Source of the DNA: Anadara kagoshimensis
Lineage: Eukaryota; Mollusca; Bivalvia; Arcoida; Arcidae
DNA: 64,000 bases
Direction: 5' to 3'
Assembly (NCBI GenBank): GCA_021292105.1
Contig: CM037874.1
Span: 33,220,185 to 33,284,184 of the forward strand
Part shown: positions 24,801 to 33,520 of the stretch, piece after piece
How the letters are laid out: the number at the start of each line of letters is the position of its first letter
Position numbering within the stretch: the first letter of the stretch is position 1
Position numbers and translations under genes: made by a program
The notes under the pieces: model-generated
Database searches by the model: none
What the model saw: the letters and a program-made list of their open reading frames with translations, nothing else
What the model was told of the DNA's origin: nothing

Positions 24801-25933
24801 GCATCTGCATTTCAAGGCCAGTAAAATTTTATCCGAATTGCTCTTTAGTGTGTTATTTGGACCTTATTTTATTATACAAGGGCCACCTGCCCATAAAGCC
24901 CACTTTTACTGGTACCTTAGGTGGCCTTTATAGACAAGTTCGACTGTATTTGATATTTAACACGTTAATAGATGAACATTTTAAATATATGCCTAGTTTT
25001 TCCATAATGCGTACTCTGATTTCATTATCAAAGGGACATAACTCATTAAAAAGAATGGAAATTGAACTTGGTCTGTTATTTATCTCAATCTTAAAACATG
25101 TGTACAGTATATAGATGCAGTTTAATACAAGTAATTGCTTTCCAATTTTCACTATCCATGTTATTTGGACCTGTATATAAGGACCACCTGTCCATAAAGA
25201 CCACCAATACTGGTTCTCTACAAATGCTTTTTAGATGGACACAACTAAAACCTCACTGCATGGTGGATTTGATAGTGCCAATTTTTTAATAAATGTAAGT
25301 GGCAAAAAAACATGAATCTTATATGCAGTATGCATATTGTCAGTTTCAGTAACCGTTTGTTACATGCTACCGTTATCGGTGGAGAATACTCCTTTTCGTT
25401 CGCTCAGTGTTAAAGCTTTGGCAAACCTGTTCTGTATGCATCAATTTTATTAAACAATTTATGATTACATTAAAATAAACAAACCATAAAAATTAAAATG
25501 TCCATTTTGAAAAAGCTTAGATAGATATTATATTATTGTAAGTATTAGTTTTATAGAATCTGACAAATTAAAACTTGTTATAAATGTTATAAATTGTATA
25601 GCTTATATATACCTACAATGCAAGCATGTCAAAAGTGTAACACTAAGCTGAAGAATTAATCTAAAGCTTATCTTGGTCCCTAGTGGTCTATAATAAAGCA
25701 GCTGCTATCTATCTCTTGGCAGCTTATCGGCAGATATCTATCCATATCTCCGTCACTCCGTAGCCGAGCTTCGACTTTCGTTAGCTCGTGTTTAACTTTC
25801 AATAGGCATGTACATGTAATTTTAATGTTTTCAACAAAACATTGCGGTGTAATAATGCATAATGATTATCATTTATACTTACCACATATGAAAATTCAAA
25901 GAATATAAAACTTATTAAAACTTTCAATTCCAT
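14199..25933 (-). CDS. Secreted triple-VWA protein with Thr-rich linkers (9 exons, 689 aa predicted)
   Basis: Minus-strand exons, in order: 25883-25933, 20871-20898, 19623-20210, 19026-19079, 17855-17911, 16953-17516, 16342-16374, 15231-15788, 14199-14335. They total 2070 nt and stay in frame; exons 3 to 8 are all phase 1-1. The product starts with a hydrophobic signal peptide (likely cleavage after VIA, about residue 19). It continues VWA (about 28-222), two linkers dominated by Thr (223-259), VWA (260-447), an 11-residue linker, VWA (459-644) and a tail. Each VWA starts and ends next to a Cys, as in matrilin/collagen-type VWA modules. VWA domains bind proteins, often through a metal site; here only the first domain keeps it. 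No membrane segment is seen, so it is presumably an extracellular matrix or humoral protein. The last exon is the weakest part. Function is not known. Confidence 0.75.
14759..14951. repeat. Family P palindromic MITE
   Basis: Diverged copy with 'gtaacactaagctaa' near the left end and 'cttttcgtaagctcagt' near the right. It lies in the last intron of the triple-VWA gene. Confidence 0.55.
14961..15180 (-). repeat. SINE family S1 fragment
   Basis: Shares 'cgtgactttcatttctaaatg' style body sequence (about 14 to 19 bases at a time) with S1 copies at 57440-57725 and 39192-39520. The tRNA-like head is very degraded. It abuts the VWA exon at 15231. Confidence 0.5.
15231..15788 (-). CDS. Triple-VWA gene exon 8 (third VWA domain)
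   Basis: 186 codons, phase 1-1, between 'accttttag' and GTGAGT. The fold is recognisable: ADLIFLLDS, DKIRVGLMS, MAVMIIDGN, GIELYVVHVG. The MIDAS DxSxS reads DSLNA, so the metal site is degraded. Flanking Cys residues are present at both ends. Confidence 0.85.
16342..16374 (-). CDS. Triple-VWA gene exon 7 (short linker)
   Basis: 33-nt exon between 'tttatttcag' and GTAAGT, phase 1-1. It encodes about PQAKLSIADQ between the second and third VWA. Found by phase and splice signals only. Confidence 0.55.
16953..17516 (-). CDS. Triple-VWA gene exon 6 (second VWA domain)
   Basis: 188 codons, phase 1-1, between 'tcctttcag' and GTAAGT. The core strands VDVVFAFDSSSA and AQIVILMTGRES identify a VWA. 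The MIDAS Asp of TDG is Gly here (TGR), and DxSxS reads DSSSA. Confidence 0.85.
17630..17825 (-). repeat. Family R repeat, diverged
   Basis: Minus-strand copy recognised by 'cggagcatctcgcctca' and 'gaagttcacgtgtttt'. It lies in the intron between linker exon 5 and VWA exon 6. Confidence 0.45.
17855..17911 (-). CDS. Triple-VWA gene exon 5 (Thr-rich linker)
   Basis: 57 nt, phase 1-1, between 'atttcag' and GTATGT. The product begins TTTTPTTTTTS and ends LLDVARR, joining straight to the second VWA. A mucin-like, probably O-glycosylated spacer (inference). Confidence 0.65.
17912..19025. other. Intron 4 of triple-VWA gene; nothing recognised
   Basis: AT-rich intron between the two Thr-linker exons. 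Short ORFs have no protein signature. No repeat family of this window is clearly present. Confidence 0.5.
19026..19079 (-). CDS. Triple-VWA gene exon 4 (Thr-rich linker)
   Basis: 54 nt, phase 1-1, between 'atttacag' and GTAAGT. It encodes APPK followed by a run of ten Thr and PT. The ACA/ACG/ACC repeat makes this a likely site of length polymorphism. Confidence 0.7.
19410..19615. repeat. Family P palindromic MITE
   Basis: Well-preserved copy: 'cagacttgtcgaaagtcta' at the left and 'aactttcgtcagatctg' at the right, with 'cagcttttcggcagctg' in the middle. It ends about 8 bases from the donor of VWA exon 3. Confidence 0.7.
19623..20210 (-). CDS. Triple-VWA gene exon 3 (first VWA domain)
   Basis: 196 codons, phase 1-1, between 'ggtttttcag' and GTTTGT (a weaker donor). 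The best conserved VWA in the window: DIVFLLDASNSIW supplies DxSxS and VAILLTDGKST supplies the MIDAS Asp. It starts YYCGNK and ends RTCK. Confidence 0.88.
20246..20700 (-). repeat. Fragments of SINE family S1
   Basis: Pieces with 'gttaaacgtcccagccaag' (20256) and 'cttatatcgagacagcc' (about 20615) match the 3' portion of S1 elements. Heavily degraded; the order suggests two separate insertions. Confidence 0.4.
20871..20898 (-). CDS. Triple-VWA gene exon 2 (mini-exon)
   Basis: 28-nt exon between 'attttgcag' and GTATGT. It is the only piece that carries the phase-0 end of exon 1 into the phase-1 start of exon 3. It encodes IAQYGVIDR and completes the signal peptidase region. Confidence 0.6.
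20935..21110 (+). repeat. Family R repeat
   Basis: Plus-strand copy with 'aatccatctccaaatcata', 'ggaagtggagccgggtgc' and 'ccacgtgtgtgtgt'. It lies in intron 1 of the triple-VWA gene. Confidence 0.5.
21595..21910 (-). repeat. Family R repeat with internal (TG)26
   Basis: Minus-strand copy ('cctgtatatatttgacatcc', 'ggtggaatttcgaag') in which a (TG) microsatellite at 21823-21874 replaces the segment that other copies read 'actttgcttctggattg'. Confidence 0.6.
22252..22502. repeat. Family P palindromic MITE
   Basis: Copy in intron 1 of the triple-VWA gene: left end 'cggacctatcgaaatttta', right end 'aaccttcgacaggtctgc'. Confidence 0.65.
22634..23195. repeat. Family P MITE split by about 340 bp of AT-rich DNA
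   Basis: Left part 22634-22688 ('cagaactgtcgaaagtta'). Right part about 23030-23195 ('ccgacaagtctgtg'). The intervening AT-rich block has no recognised ends, so insertion is an inference. Confidence 0.5.
23357..23414. repeat. Perfect 20-bp stem, 18-nt loop hairpin
   Basis: The arms 'tgtcatgtgctacttttgaa' (23357-23376) and its exact reverse complement (23395-23414) flank an 18-nt AT-rich loop. It lies in intron 1 of the triple-VWA gene. A similar half ('aaaagtagtacatggca') occurs near 10875. Confidence 0.85.
23727..23810 (-). repeat. SINE S1 fragment
   Basis: 'tacgttccagtcaagatcc' followed by 'cttatatcgagaatgtc' matches the S1 3' region. The rest of 23810-24300 shows nothing recognisable. 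Confidence 0.4.
24309..24545. repeat. Family P palindromic MITE
   Basis: Clear copy with 'caggcctgtcaaaagttta' left end and 'tttctacagacctgtac' right end, in intron 1 of the triple-VWA gene. Confidence 0.65.
24796..25270. repeat. Two family T repeats
   Basis: Copies at about 24796-24955 and 25138-25270. Both carry 'ttatttggacct', 'aaggrccacctgyccataaag' (in two blocks) and 'actggt'. ORFs across them are incidental. Confidence 0.5.
25612..25815. repeat. Family P palindromic MITE
   Basis: Copy about 70 bp downstream of the signal-peptide exon: 'gcatgtcaaaagtgtaaca' at the left and 'taactttcaataggcatg' at the right. A short P fragment also lies at about 25370-25440. Confidence 0.6.
25883..25933 (-). 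CDS. Triple-VWA gene exon 1 (signal peptide)
   Basis: ATG at 25931-25933 opens 17 codons that are almost all hydrophobic after MELK (VLISFIFFEFSYV), before GTAAGT. It ends in phase 0, as exon 2 requires. Assignment to this gene rests on phase, order and signal-peptide character. Confidence 0.65.
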
Positions 25934-25956
25934 TGTTCTTTTTTCCCAGTCTATTT

Positions 25957-26140
25957 TGAATTTATTTTCCTATATTTTCAATCCAAAATACTTCATATAT
26001 TAAAATCTAACTCCAGTTTGAATTAATTGTCCTAAATATCCAATTTAAAATATTTCATATTCTAAAATCAACTCCAGCTTGAGTTTATTTTCCTAAATAT
26101 CCAATTTAAAATATTTCATATATTAAAATCCAACTTCAGA
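25957..26140 (-). repeat. 61-bp tandem repeat, 3 copies, in the 5' UTR/promoter
   Basis: Units start near 25957, 26018 and 26079, each with 'ttgaattta' followed by 'tcctaaatatccaattt' and 'aaaatcyaactccag'. They lie directly upstream of the minus-strand ATG at 25933. Confidence 0.75.
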
Positions 26141-26230
26141 TATTGAAAAAAAAATCCAGCACTATAATCCAACTCCAGTGTTACATCGAATTATCCGCTT
26201 TGCGTGCTTAAAATTGAGAAAAGTGTGAAA

Positions 26231-26238
26231 TCTTTATA
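26231..26238 (-). promoter_or_regulatory. Candidate TATA box of triple-VWA gene
   Basis: TATAAAGA on the minus strand, 298 bases before the start codon. It would place transcription start near 26205 and put the 61-bp repeats in the 5' UTR. In AT-rich DNA such a match is easily fortuitous. Confidence 0.2.
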
Positions 26239-26744
26239 TTTTAAAGTACTTTAATTTTTTGGGTCAGAATTCAGTTATCTGATAAGTGTATGATTATTTA
26301 AGAATTTTTATTGTCTGTATGCTTATATAGATAACTGACATGGAAATTTATGTGTAGTATACTTCTATAATGCAATGAGACATGACATGCAAAAAGGTAG
26401 GCGGGGCTTACATCTATGATGTTGTCAATTTCTGTTTTCCTTGGATACGAACAAACTGCGAATCAGCGATCACTGCTAGATGTGTAGACGACGGTAATAT
26501 TTATTAAATGATGAATACACGTCTAAAAAATTTTGGTCAAATAAAAAAAGATTTTATTAAATAGTGTTTGAATTAAATTTAATTAGAGTTTTCAAAAACA
26601 TTGCTTATATGTCTGATACTAAAATGTAACAGTATCATTAGGCTGTTGTGTTATTCGATGTGTTTATTAAATTATATAATCCTTTGATTTATCATTCTGT
26701 AAATGTCTGCACTCAACTCTCTGTGTTTGTACTTTAATTAATTA

Positions 26745-26915
26745 AACACAAACACCCGTTCATGTTTAAATCTCAATCCAAAAAGCAAAGAAGAAAAATA
26801 ATAAAAACTAGCAAAGTGAGTAACACATGAGTTCCATCCTTTGAAGTGAGACTGGGTGCTACAGAGGAGGCATTTATCTTCTGCCTACCTAACTACAAAC
26901 GCCACTTGGATGGAA
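26745..26915 (+). repeat. Family R repeat
   Basis: Plus-strand copy ('gtttaaatctcaatccaaaa', 'agtgagactgggtgct'), diverged. Confidence 0.45.
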
Positions 26916-26924
26916 GAGTGGATT

Positions 26925-27092
26925 GATTGATTGATTTCTCATGGGTTTTACGTCCCAAGAAAAGAATATTTCACTTATATCAAGACTTGACTAATTCTAG
27001 GTGAAGCAGTAGAAAATATTCAATCCCCGACCTCCCACATATAAAGGTAATACTATGCCAACTGAGTTACTGCAGTGATCTTACGACTAAAT
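26925..27092 (-). repeat. SINE S1, partial
   Basis: Has the S1 3' end ('ttttacgtcccaagaaaag', 'cttatatcaagac') and the tRNA-like head ('cgacctcccacat', 'caactgagttactgcagtg') but lacks the central body. From 27093 to 27905 nothing is recognised. Confidence 0.55.
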
Positions 27093-27908
27093 GAGCATCA
27101 TCTTCTGTGAATGAGAAGATAGCAATATCTGTTATCAAAAAAGGCTTTTTTTACTATTTATTGTTACTTTGTTTACGCTTAAATTGAATCTAACAAAGAA
27201 TCTTTTAGTCAAATTTGGGTAAACAATAGATATATGTAAACAATATATAAATTTACATACAAAGCACAAACAATTGTTGACCCTCTTAACGATGGGAATG
27301 CGTGCTGATAATGTTAAATACAAAACGAAAAAGAAAAGGCTTTTTCACAAAGGTTCTTGATTTCATGGTTGCATTGTGTTTGGATTTTTTATGAAGATTT
27401 GTTTTACAGGGGCAATAGGGATTAATTTCAGAAATACCGAAAATAAACCAAGATTTACATTTAAGAGTGTAAACTATTTTTCCGGTTCGGTAGCTGTATA
27501 CACCAATTTATAAATTTTAAAATAAATATCTTAATAATTACAAAAGAATATGTTCATAAATAAACTATTACGTAATACACGTGTTTGTTATCAGATTTCG
27601 GTGTTTTCACGTGTTCAAATTACAGCCTTGTCATAGCATGCATTTTTTGGAAGGAATTCCTCTAAAAATAACGATTTTATGTCCACGTTTATTAACATAT
27701 AAATTTGGAAGATATGCGAGGGGGTTCTAAGTAAGAGGGGTTAAATTACATAAAAATAATTTATTACACTAGGCTCATGAATGGTAGCAAAATAAATCTA
27801 AATCAAGTCAATTAAGTAAAACATCTCAGGTTAACGATACATGTACTATACGCGTTTCCTATCATTGTTTATACTTCGCACCAGGTTGTGTTGAACATTT
27901 CCTTATTA

Positions 27909-28850
27909 GCCCAAGAGCTAGTGGGGTTTGAAATATGTGTCAATGGCCAAAAGCTTTGAAGGTTGTTTCTGATAGAAAAATGTCTGTAGTTTTCGAATTT
28001 GGGCGTCTTGTGAATGAACTCGTTTCCGATTTTTTTTCAGACGCGAGTTTTTACACTAGAATCGCATTTTTCAGCCGGTTTTTCGGTAATTTGATAATTC
28101 TGCATTATGGACGCGATATGGCCTTAAAATGTCTTATTACTGATGCGGTTATCAAGAATTATGATCATTGTTGACATTTAAGTTAAAAACTTCTTGATAC
28201 ATTTCAGATTTTTTTTTAAAATAACTATTTTAGGAAAAAAATAGACCAAAAATTTTGCGTTTTTAATATTTTGCCCTCTTTTATGTCTTATAAAAAAATA
28301 ATAAAAGCATTTAAGTGAAATGTTTTACCATATTGTCACAGCCTAATGTGTTTTGCATTCAATAAAAGTAGCTGCATATCATTTGGTAGGAAATTGCGGC
28401 ACCCACAGTGGAAAAACTTTCCCCTACCCCAAAAATTGCAAATTTCTCAAAAAATCGATCTTTACTACAAATTTTGCTATTAGTTGCCATACTGATTGTT
28501 ATACCGTGTAAGCTTTAATACTTGGGTGACAACATTGAAGACCTCTAACTAAAAACTTCTTGTTAAGCATTCAATCTCAATTTTGTGGCCAATTTTAAAC
28601 AACCGAGTTTTGCGTTTTTACTTAATCTTTATTCGTTAAAGTCTTGTAGCGCATTCAAAAAAAGCCTGATTATCAATATACTATTTTATTTAGAATCCCT
28701 GATGTGTGTGCTTTATTGTGCAAGTATAATGTGTAACAAAATCGTCACATTAACCCATTACCCACGATTTATTCTTCCCCTACCCCAATATGCTAACGAT
28801 ATGCGAATTCACGGGATATACTGTGTTAGTGCTCTTAGACAGGCTGGTTC
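27909..28850. repeat. Left terminal inverted repeat of the 7-kb transposon
   Basis: Reverse complement of 34015-34960. It matches base for base over the stretches compared, including a 9-T run near 28209. Divergence begins after about 28735. Contains a 79-codon ORF (27935-28174) that is identical in the other arm. It would also hold the 3' UTR of the transposase-like gene, whose stop is at 28883. Confidence 0.88.
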
Positions 28851-28882
28851 AAAATAACTCGTATTCATTCAGAATTATAATT

Positions 28883-31800
28883 TCATTCATCATCAGTGTC
28901 TTCACTATCACTACTGTCGGATTCACGTACATCCTCATCTTCTCCCATGTCATCCTCTGTAAAAGTTGTACTGTCCATCTTCAGTCTTATATCTTTCGGA
29001 ATCTGTTCACCTTCAAACCAGTGAATCGCATACTTGTTATTTTCTTTTTTCCATCCATTTTCTTGTGGAGTATTTAATGTAGGACAACTGCAATTGGCAT
29101 GTTTCCAAAAATATGCAACATATTCTGTTCGGAGGATTTTCTGAACAAGAACACTTTTACAAGGAGGTAGTGAACTCGGATCGGCTCCTTTGAGCTTTTC
29201 TAATGGGTCAGTTTGATTTGTTGGAGCGTATTTCTCTCTGAAAATGGCAAATCGTGCCTCATTTACTGTTTTAATGTTTTTTTTGCCATACATTTCACAG
29301 ACAAAAGATTCCATTACCTTCATATCTCTTTCATTAACTCTTTGATTTGTTCCAATATTTGAGAAAACGCTTCTGAAAGTTGCACTTTTTTCAACGATAT
29401 TATAAGGCCTAATTTTACCTTTTCTAAGAAATGCTGCAGTATAATCACATCCAGTGAAAGCATGGATAGCTGGAAGAACTTGGCACATTTCGATCCCAAT
29501 TTCATTGGACAGTTTTGTTAGATCAATAAATCGCCTAGTATTGGTGCCGTCAGTGCCTGAATCCATCCATATGTTTGCATGTATTTGGTGACAATGATAC
29601 AATAAAATAACCATTACATCCGTGTCATTTGCTCTAACCACTACGTTAGGAGAATCGGACCTTGAGGCAATGTATTGCACATGTAAGGTGATCCTGGTAT
29701 CTGCCTCCTCGTGGGTACAGGCAAGATTGGACACTTCACTGCACACTACTGTTGCATCATTTTCGCAATAGAATTGATGGCAGTGGTCCTCTGTTGCATA
29801 ATATAATGTATGGCCTGCAAGAATGTCAGCATAGTTATCATTCTTCCATTCTTGTAGCAAAAACGATAGTAATGACCTCTTGAAATTAGCAGATTTCAAA
29901 GCTGAACGGAAATCATGAGGTCGCTTTTGTTTTGGGCCCATTACTACAATATCTGGTCCACTGCTCTCTCCTCGCATATCTCTTTCAATATCTTTGATGG
30001 ATGGATGGACATATGTGTCACAAACAAAGTGTATTTCTTTTGCCAGTTTACATAATAGCTTGAGAATGGTTTTGGCTACACCTTCAAAAGTATCTGGTAG
30101 GTTTGACAGCAACTGTATAAGGAACATGGCATCAACGACATAAGCATCAATTTGATTTGCAGCTGGAGGATCAGAATGAGCCTTGCTCTCTAACATTTTC
30201 ATAAGTATTGATTTGTCGGTTTTATTCATATTCCCGTCAATTTGTGCAAGAGCTGGCGGCACGGGAGTGAGAGGATATTCAAAAACTTTCTGCAAGTTTA
30301 TATCTGTTGTCGTTGCCAAAAACAAAAGCCTACCAAATAGATCACGTGAACACTGTAGCTGTATGATTTTCTTTGCTTTCACCTCAACCCGAACCTTAAG
30401 TGCCAAAGATGCAAAAGTGCGCAATTTGTTTCTTGTAATAGGTTTTTCAAATCTAGAGGGATCTGCAAAACAGCCATTTCTAAAGTCGTGAAAAGATTGC
30501 TCGCCATATTTTACACAACTAAGTATCTCATTTTTCACATCATCTTTGACTCTGTTACCAGTTGATATGCACAGGAGATCCTCATTTCTTATCTCTGTAT
30601 CAAACGGATTCTTAGTTGCTTTAATACAGTCGATCAAACTACTTACATCTTTATTATCTCTCTGAATTCGCGACGGCTTGAGCTCTTGATTCACATCCCC
30701 CTTTTTCCGGATTCCAGTTTTTGAGAGAAGAGCACCAACGATAGCACTGCGGACACTTCGTGTAATCATCCATCTTCGCCTGGCCGTATATGACTGGCTG
30801 AATGCAGAAATGCCAGTTAGACGAGATGCAGCATCAGCATTGATTGTCTGCTCAAGTGTCATGTCCACTGGAATTCTGGAAAATGATTTATTCGAGCGTC
30901 TTATAGACAAACCACCATTCTCAAGCATTGCTCTTGCTTGTGGATGACTTATATCAATGTTAAGTAAATTTAAGTGATAGCGTGTCATCCATCTTGCATA
31001 GTTTGGTCTATTAGCTGCAAAAAATACTGGACACATTTTTCCTAAGCAGTAAGTAAATAAAGGTAGATCGTTAGTTCGACAAGATCTACTGAAAAGTAAC
31101 AGAAGTTCAACTAATTCAATATACATAAACCAATACTGTGCTGTTGATCCATGGTTTCCAGTTCTTGTGTCATTGGAAAAGGCTTCATACATATCAAAAA
31201 TAGATTTTAAATTTTCTTGCTCTAGAACGTTTTGCATTTCTTCTGAAGAAGTATTTGTAATGAATTGTTCTAACTGCTCGTATAAAGATTCAGATATCTG
31301 ACCATGCTCTTCCAGAAAAGACCGAAAATGGAGAATACGGAAAGAAAGAGATAATATAGTATGCATTCTCTGACATCTGTTATAATGCTTCCCTTTTATG
31401 AACCCATTTAGAGACCCTTCTGCCAGAACTTTGGTCTCGGTTAGCACATATGGTCCGCCAGAGCCCTCAATTAAGTGACCAAGAGCGCCAAAATATGCCA
31501 ACATTATATGGAAAGGACCAAAACATATGAAAATATTGTCGTACTTTGGTGATTCTTCCGATTGTATCTGCATCGCTGGTTTAGCTATGGCAAGATCATA
31601 GTGGACAATTGCTGTGTTATCAGAACATTCCCGTGCCACAATCTGCGATCGACGTAATGTTTCCGACACCACATCTAATCGGGTCGGTGGCAAACTTATA
31701 TTGTCCATATAGCCTATCACTTGCTCTGGTAGATGATCTACTGTGATTAGAGAATTCCATCCTGACCACATGGGTATATTAGAAAATAAATGGTGACAAA

Positions 31801-33520
31801 TCACCCATGTTAAATCCCTTTTTCTGGTCTCATTTAAATTAGAGGGGTCCGAAATTGCTTTTACGGGATATTGAAATTTTGTTATTTTTGGACGCTTTCT
31901 GTAAGATTCTAAAATAGGGTCCTCAATATCTAAAGAGCGTTTACGTTTCAATGACTTTGTTTGTGTAGTGGATACTTGTGGAATTCCTAGAGAGTCCCCC
32001 ATTGAATGTTGTTCGTCGGGAGTGTTCTGGTAACATATTCCAACTGTGTCGTGCAAAGTTCCGCTTCCAGACAAAGTCTCGGTGTTTTCATCATAATTAT
32101 CCCAAGCCGTTCCGGTTGACAAGTTTGGAATTTTCAGTAATCCATCAGGAGTTAGCTGATTCCTGTCTGATATTGTCATTGCAAGTTCAGTTTCAAGTGT
32201 CTCCGCAACATGGTAACTTATTGAGTGCCCTAAATGATTTAGTACTTCAATAATTTTCCTACTACCAGTCATACTTTTAAAACCCAGTCCAAGACATAAA
32301 TGTTTTGATGGCTTTATTTCGCCATTGGTTACAGCAAACAAAGCATCATCTGCTGCTGAACTGATGCATCTATTCATTCTTTCAGAAGGTTCTTTTGTTG
32401 AAGACCCTGTATATAGAGTTTTAAAAAACTGCATAAGTATGTCTGGGGGGTTAGCTTGGCCTTTCTGTATTTCATTTACAGTCAATGGGTTCTGTAATTG
32501 GGGACATGTCTTTGACATTTCTAATATTGTATTTCGCAACTGGTATGCAGCTTCAGTGACTTTGGAATTTAATAAAAACGTATTATGGAAACCTATAATC
32601 TGATCTGTATCTAGAAAGCTTGGATATAATATTTTGCCTTGTCGTTTACCTATTTTACTCATGCAAATATCATCTTTGAAGTGATTTAGAAGTTTTACTT
32701 CTAAAGTCTGGATGGTATATGAGGAGCAATCAAGACCAATGTCCATCAGCATTGTAGTGTAATATTCATACAAGGAGGCAATTGTTACAGCTTGACCTTG
32801 TGCTATAACGTTTTTATTTATGTATTCGGTCAACCATTTAAATGCTTTTTCGTGTCCTAGCCTAATGTTGCCATATTCTGTCTTAGCAGACCCGGGTATA
32901 CACCTCTCAGAAAGATTTAAGTAATGTTTTCGGCAGCTATGGTGATATTTAACCTCTTTAGCAACAAAATCTATATCACAAACTCTGGCAATCATATCTG
33001 TATCACCCAGAACCATTGCAGCATTTTTTATTTTTTCTCCCGCTTCCAAACTTTCACAATTGCCTAACTGTTCCCTTTTCTTACCCTTCGTCAGGAGGCC
33101 ACAAAACAAACATACGGGAAGAAAAATACCGGAGGAGGAAGTTTCGTCCGATAAATGTTCAGTGTGGGATCTTAAAGTGTAAGAAACTTCTTCTACTTCT
33201 ACAGTGGAAAAAGACTCTAGTTCTTTTTTTGAGACAGCAGTGAAGTTCTTGTAACACATTCTGTGATAACCATTGGTTTTAGGATCAAAGTTTTGAGGAA
33301 GATCTTGACAAATTTGTTTATATTTGTGGGATTTTGTTTTCGAAAGACGATATTCAGCAACTTTTGCCACTTTACTCCATGTTGTTTCATCAAAAGGTTT
33401 AATTTCTATATCTTGGAAACGTTTATCGACATGAAGGCAACAAACAAGATTTGTTTCATCTGTGCTATCGCCCTGTAATATCTGTTTCCCCTTAGATGTA
33501 TCCAGCCGTGTGCTGGCCAT
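28883..33520 (-). CDS. 1545-aa transposon protein: N-terminal Cys/His clusters and C-terminal FEN1/XPG-like nuclease
   Basis: Intact, intronless, ATG start at 33520. The N-terminus has two Cys/His clusters: CC at 27-28, C71, H86, C89; then C137, C140, C181, H193/H194, C196. These probably bind zinc. The middle (about 200-1100) is unassigned. From about 1125 to 1420 there is a series fitting a FEN1/XPG/asteroid-type PIN nuclease: VVDAMFLI (about 1130), FVCDTY (about 1166), EEADTRITLH (about 1272), ANDTDVMVILL (about 1300), FTGCDYTAAF (about 1358). These supply the expected acidic metal ligands. The C-terminus is a Ser/Asp/Glu-rich acidic tail. It presumably acts in the nucleus on the element's own ends. 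The PIN reading is pattern recognition; a structure prediction would settle it. Confidence 0.85.
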   Translation of the reverse strand: MASTRLDTSKGKQILQGDSTDETNLVCCLHVDKRFQDIEIKPFDETTWSKVAKVAEYRLSKTKSHKYKQICQDLPQNFDPKTNGYHRMCYKNFTAVSKKELESFSTVEVEEVSYTLRSHTEHLSDETSSSGIFLPVCLFCGLLTKGKKREQLGNCESLEAGEKIKNAAMVLGDTDMIARVCDIDFVAKEVKYHHSCRKHYLNLSERCIPGSAKTEYGNIRLGHEKAFKWLTEYINKNVIAQGQAVTIASLYEYYTTMLMDIGLDCSSYTIQTLEVKLLNHFKDDICMSKIGKRQGKILYPSFLDTDQIIGFHNTFLLNSKVTEAAYQLRNTILEMSKTCPQLQNPLTVNEIQKGQANPPDILMQFFKTLYTGSSTKEPSERMNRCISSAADDALFAVTNGEIKPSKHLCLGLGFKSMTGSRKIIEVLNHLGHSISYHVAETLETELAMTISDRNQLTPDGLLKIPNLSTGTAWDNYDENTETLSGSGTLHDTVGICYQNTPDEQHSMGDSLGIPQVSTTQTKSLKRKRSLDIEDPILESYRKRPKITKFQYPVKAISDPSNLNETRKRDLTWVICHHLFSNIPMWSGWNSLITVDHLPEQVIGYMDNISLPPTRLDVVSETLRRSQIVARECSDNTAIVHYDLAIAKPAMQIQSEESPKYDNIFICFGPFHIMLAYFGALGHLIEGSGGPYVLTETKVLAEGSLNGFIKGKHYNRCQRMHTILSLSFRILHFRSFLEEHGQISESLYEQLEQFITNTSSEEMQNVLEQENLKSIFDMYEAFSNDTRTGNHGSTAQYWFMYIELVELLLLFSRSCRTNDLPLFTYCLGKMCPVFFAANRPNYARWMTRYHLNLLNIDISHPQARAMLENGGLSIRRSNKSFSRIPVDMTLEQTINADAASRLTGISAFSQSYTARRRWMITRSVRSAIVGALLSKTGIRKKGDVNQELKPSRIQRDNKDVSSLIDCIKATKNPFDTEIRNEDLLCISTGNRVKDDVKNEILSCVKYGEQSFHDFRNGCFADPSRFEKPITRNKLRTFASLALKVRVEVKAKKIIQLQCSRDLFGRLLFLATTTDINLQKVFEYPLTPVPPALAQIDGNMNKTDKSILMKMLESKAHSDPPAANQIDAYVVDAMFLIQLLSNLPDTFEGVAKTILKLLCKLAKEIHFVCDTYVHPSIKDIERDMRGESSGPDIVVMGPKQKRPHDFRSALKSANFKRSLLSFLLQEWKNDNYADILAGHTLYYATEDHCHQFYCENDATVVCSEVSNLACTHEEADTRITLHVQYIASRSDSPNVVVRANDTDVMVILLYHCHQIHANIWMDSGTDGTNTRRFIDLTKLSNEIGIEMCQVLPAIHAFTGCDYTAAFLRKGKIRPYNIVEKSATFRSVFSNIGTNQRVNERDMKVMESFVCEMYGKKNIKTVNEARFAIFREKYAPTNQTDPLEKLKGADPSSLPPCKSVLVQKILRTEYVAYFWKHANCSCPTLNTPQENGWKKENNKYAIHWFEGEQIPKDIRLKMDSTTFTEDDMGEDEDVRESDSSDSEDTDDE

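Noticed and set aside
28585-28857. Two approximately 90-codon ORFs in the inner TIR arms (also 34018-34284)
   Set aside because: Related frames only because the arms are inverted copies. They diverge and end differently, with no protein signature.
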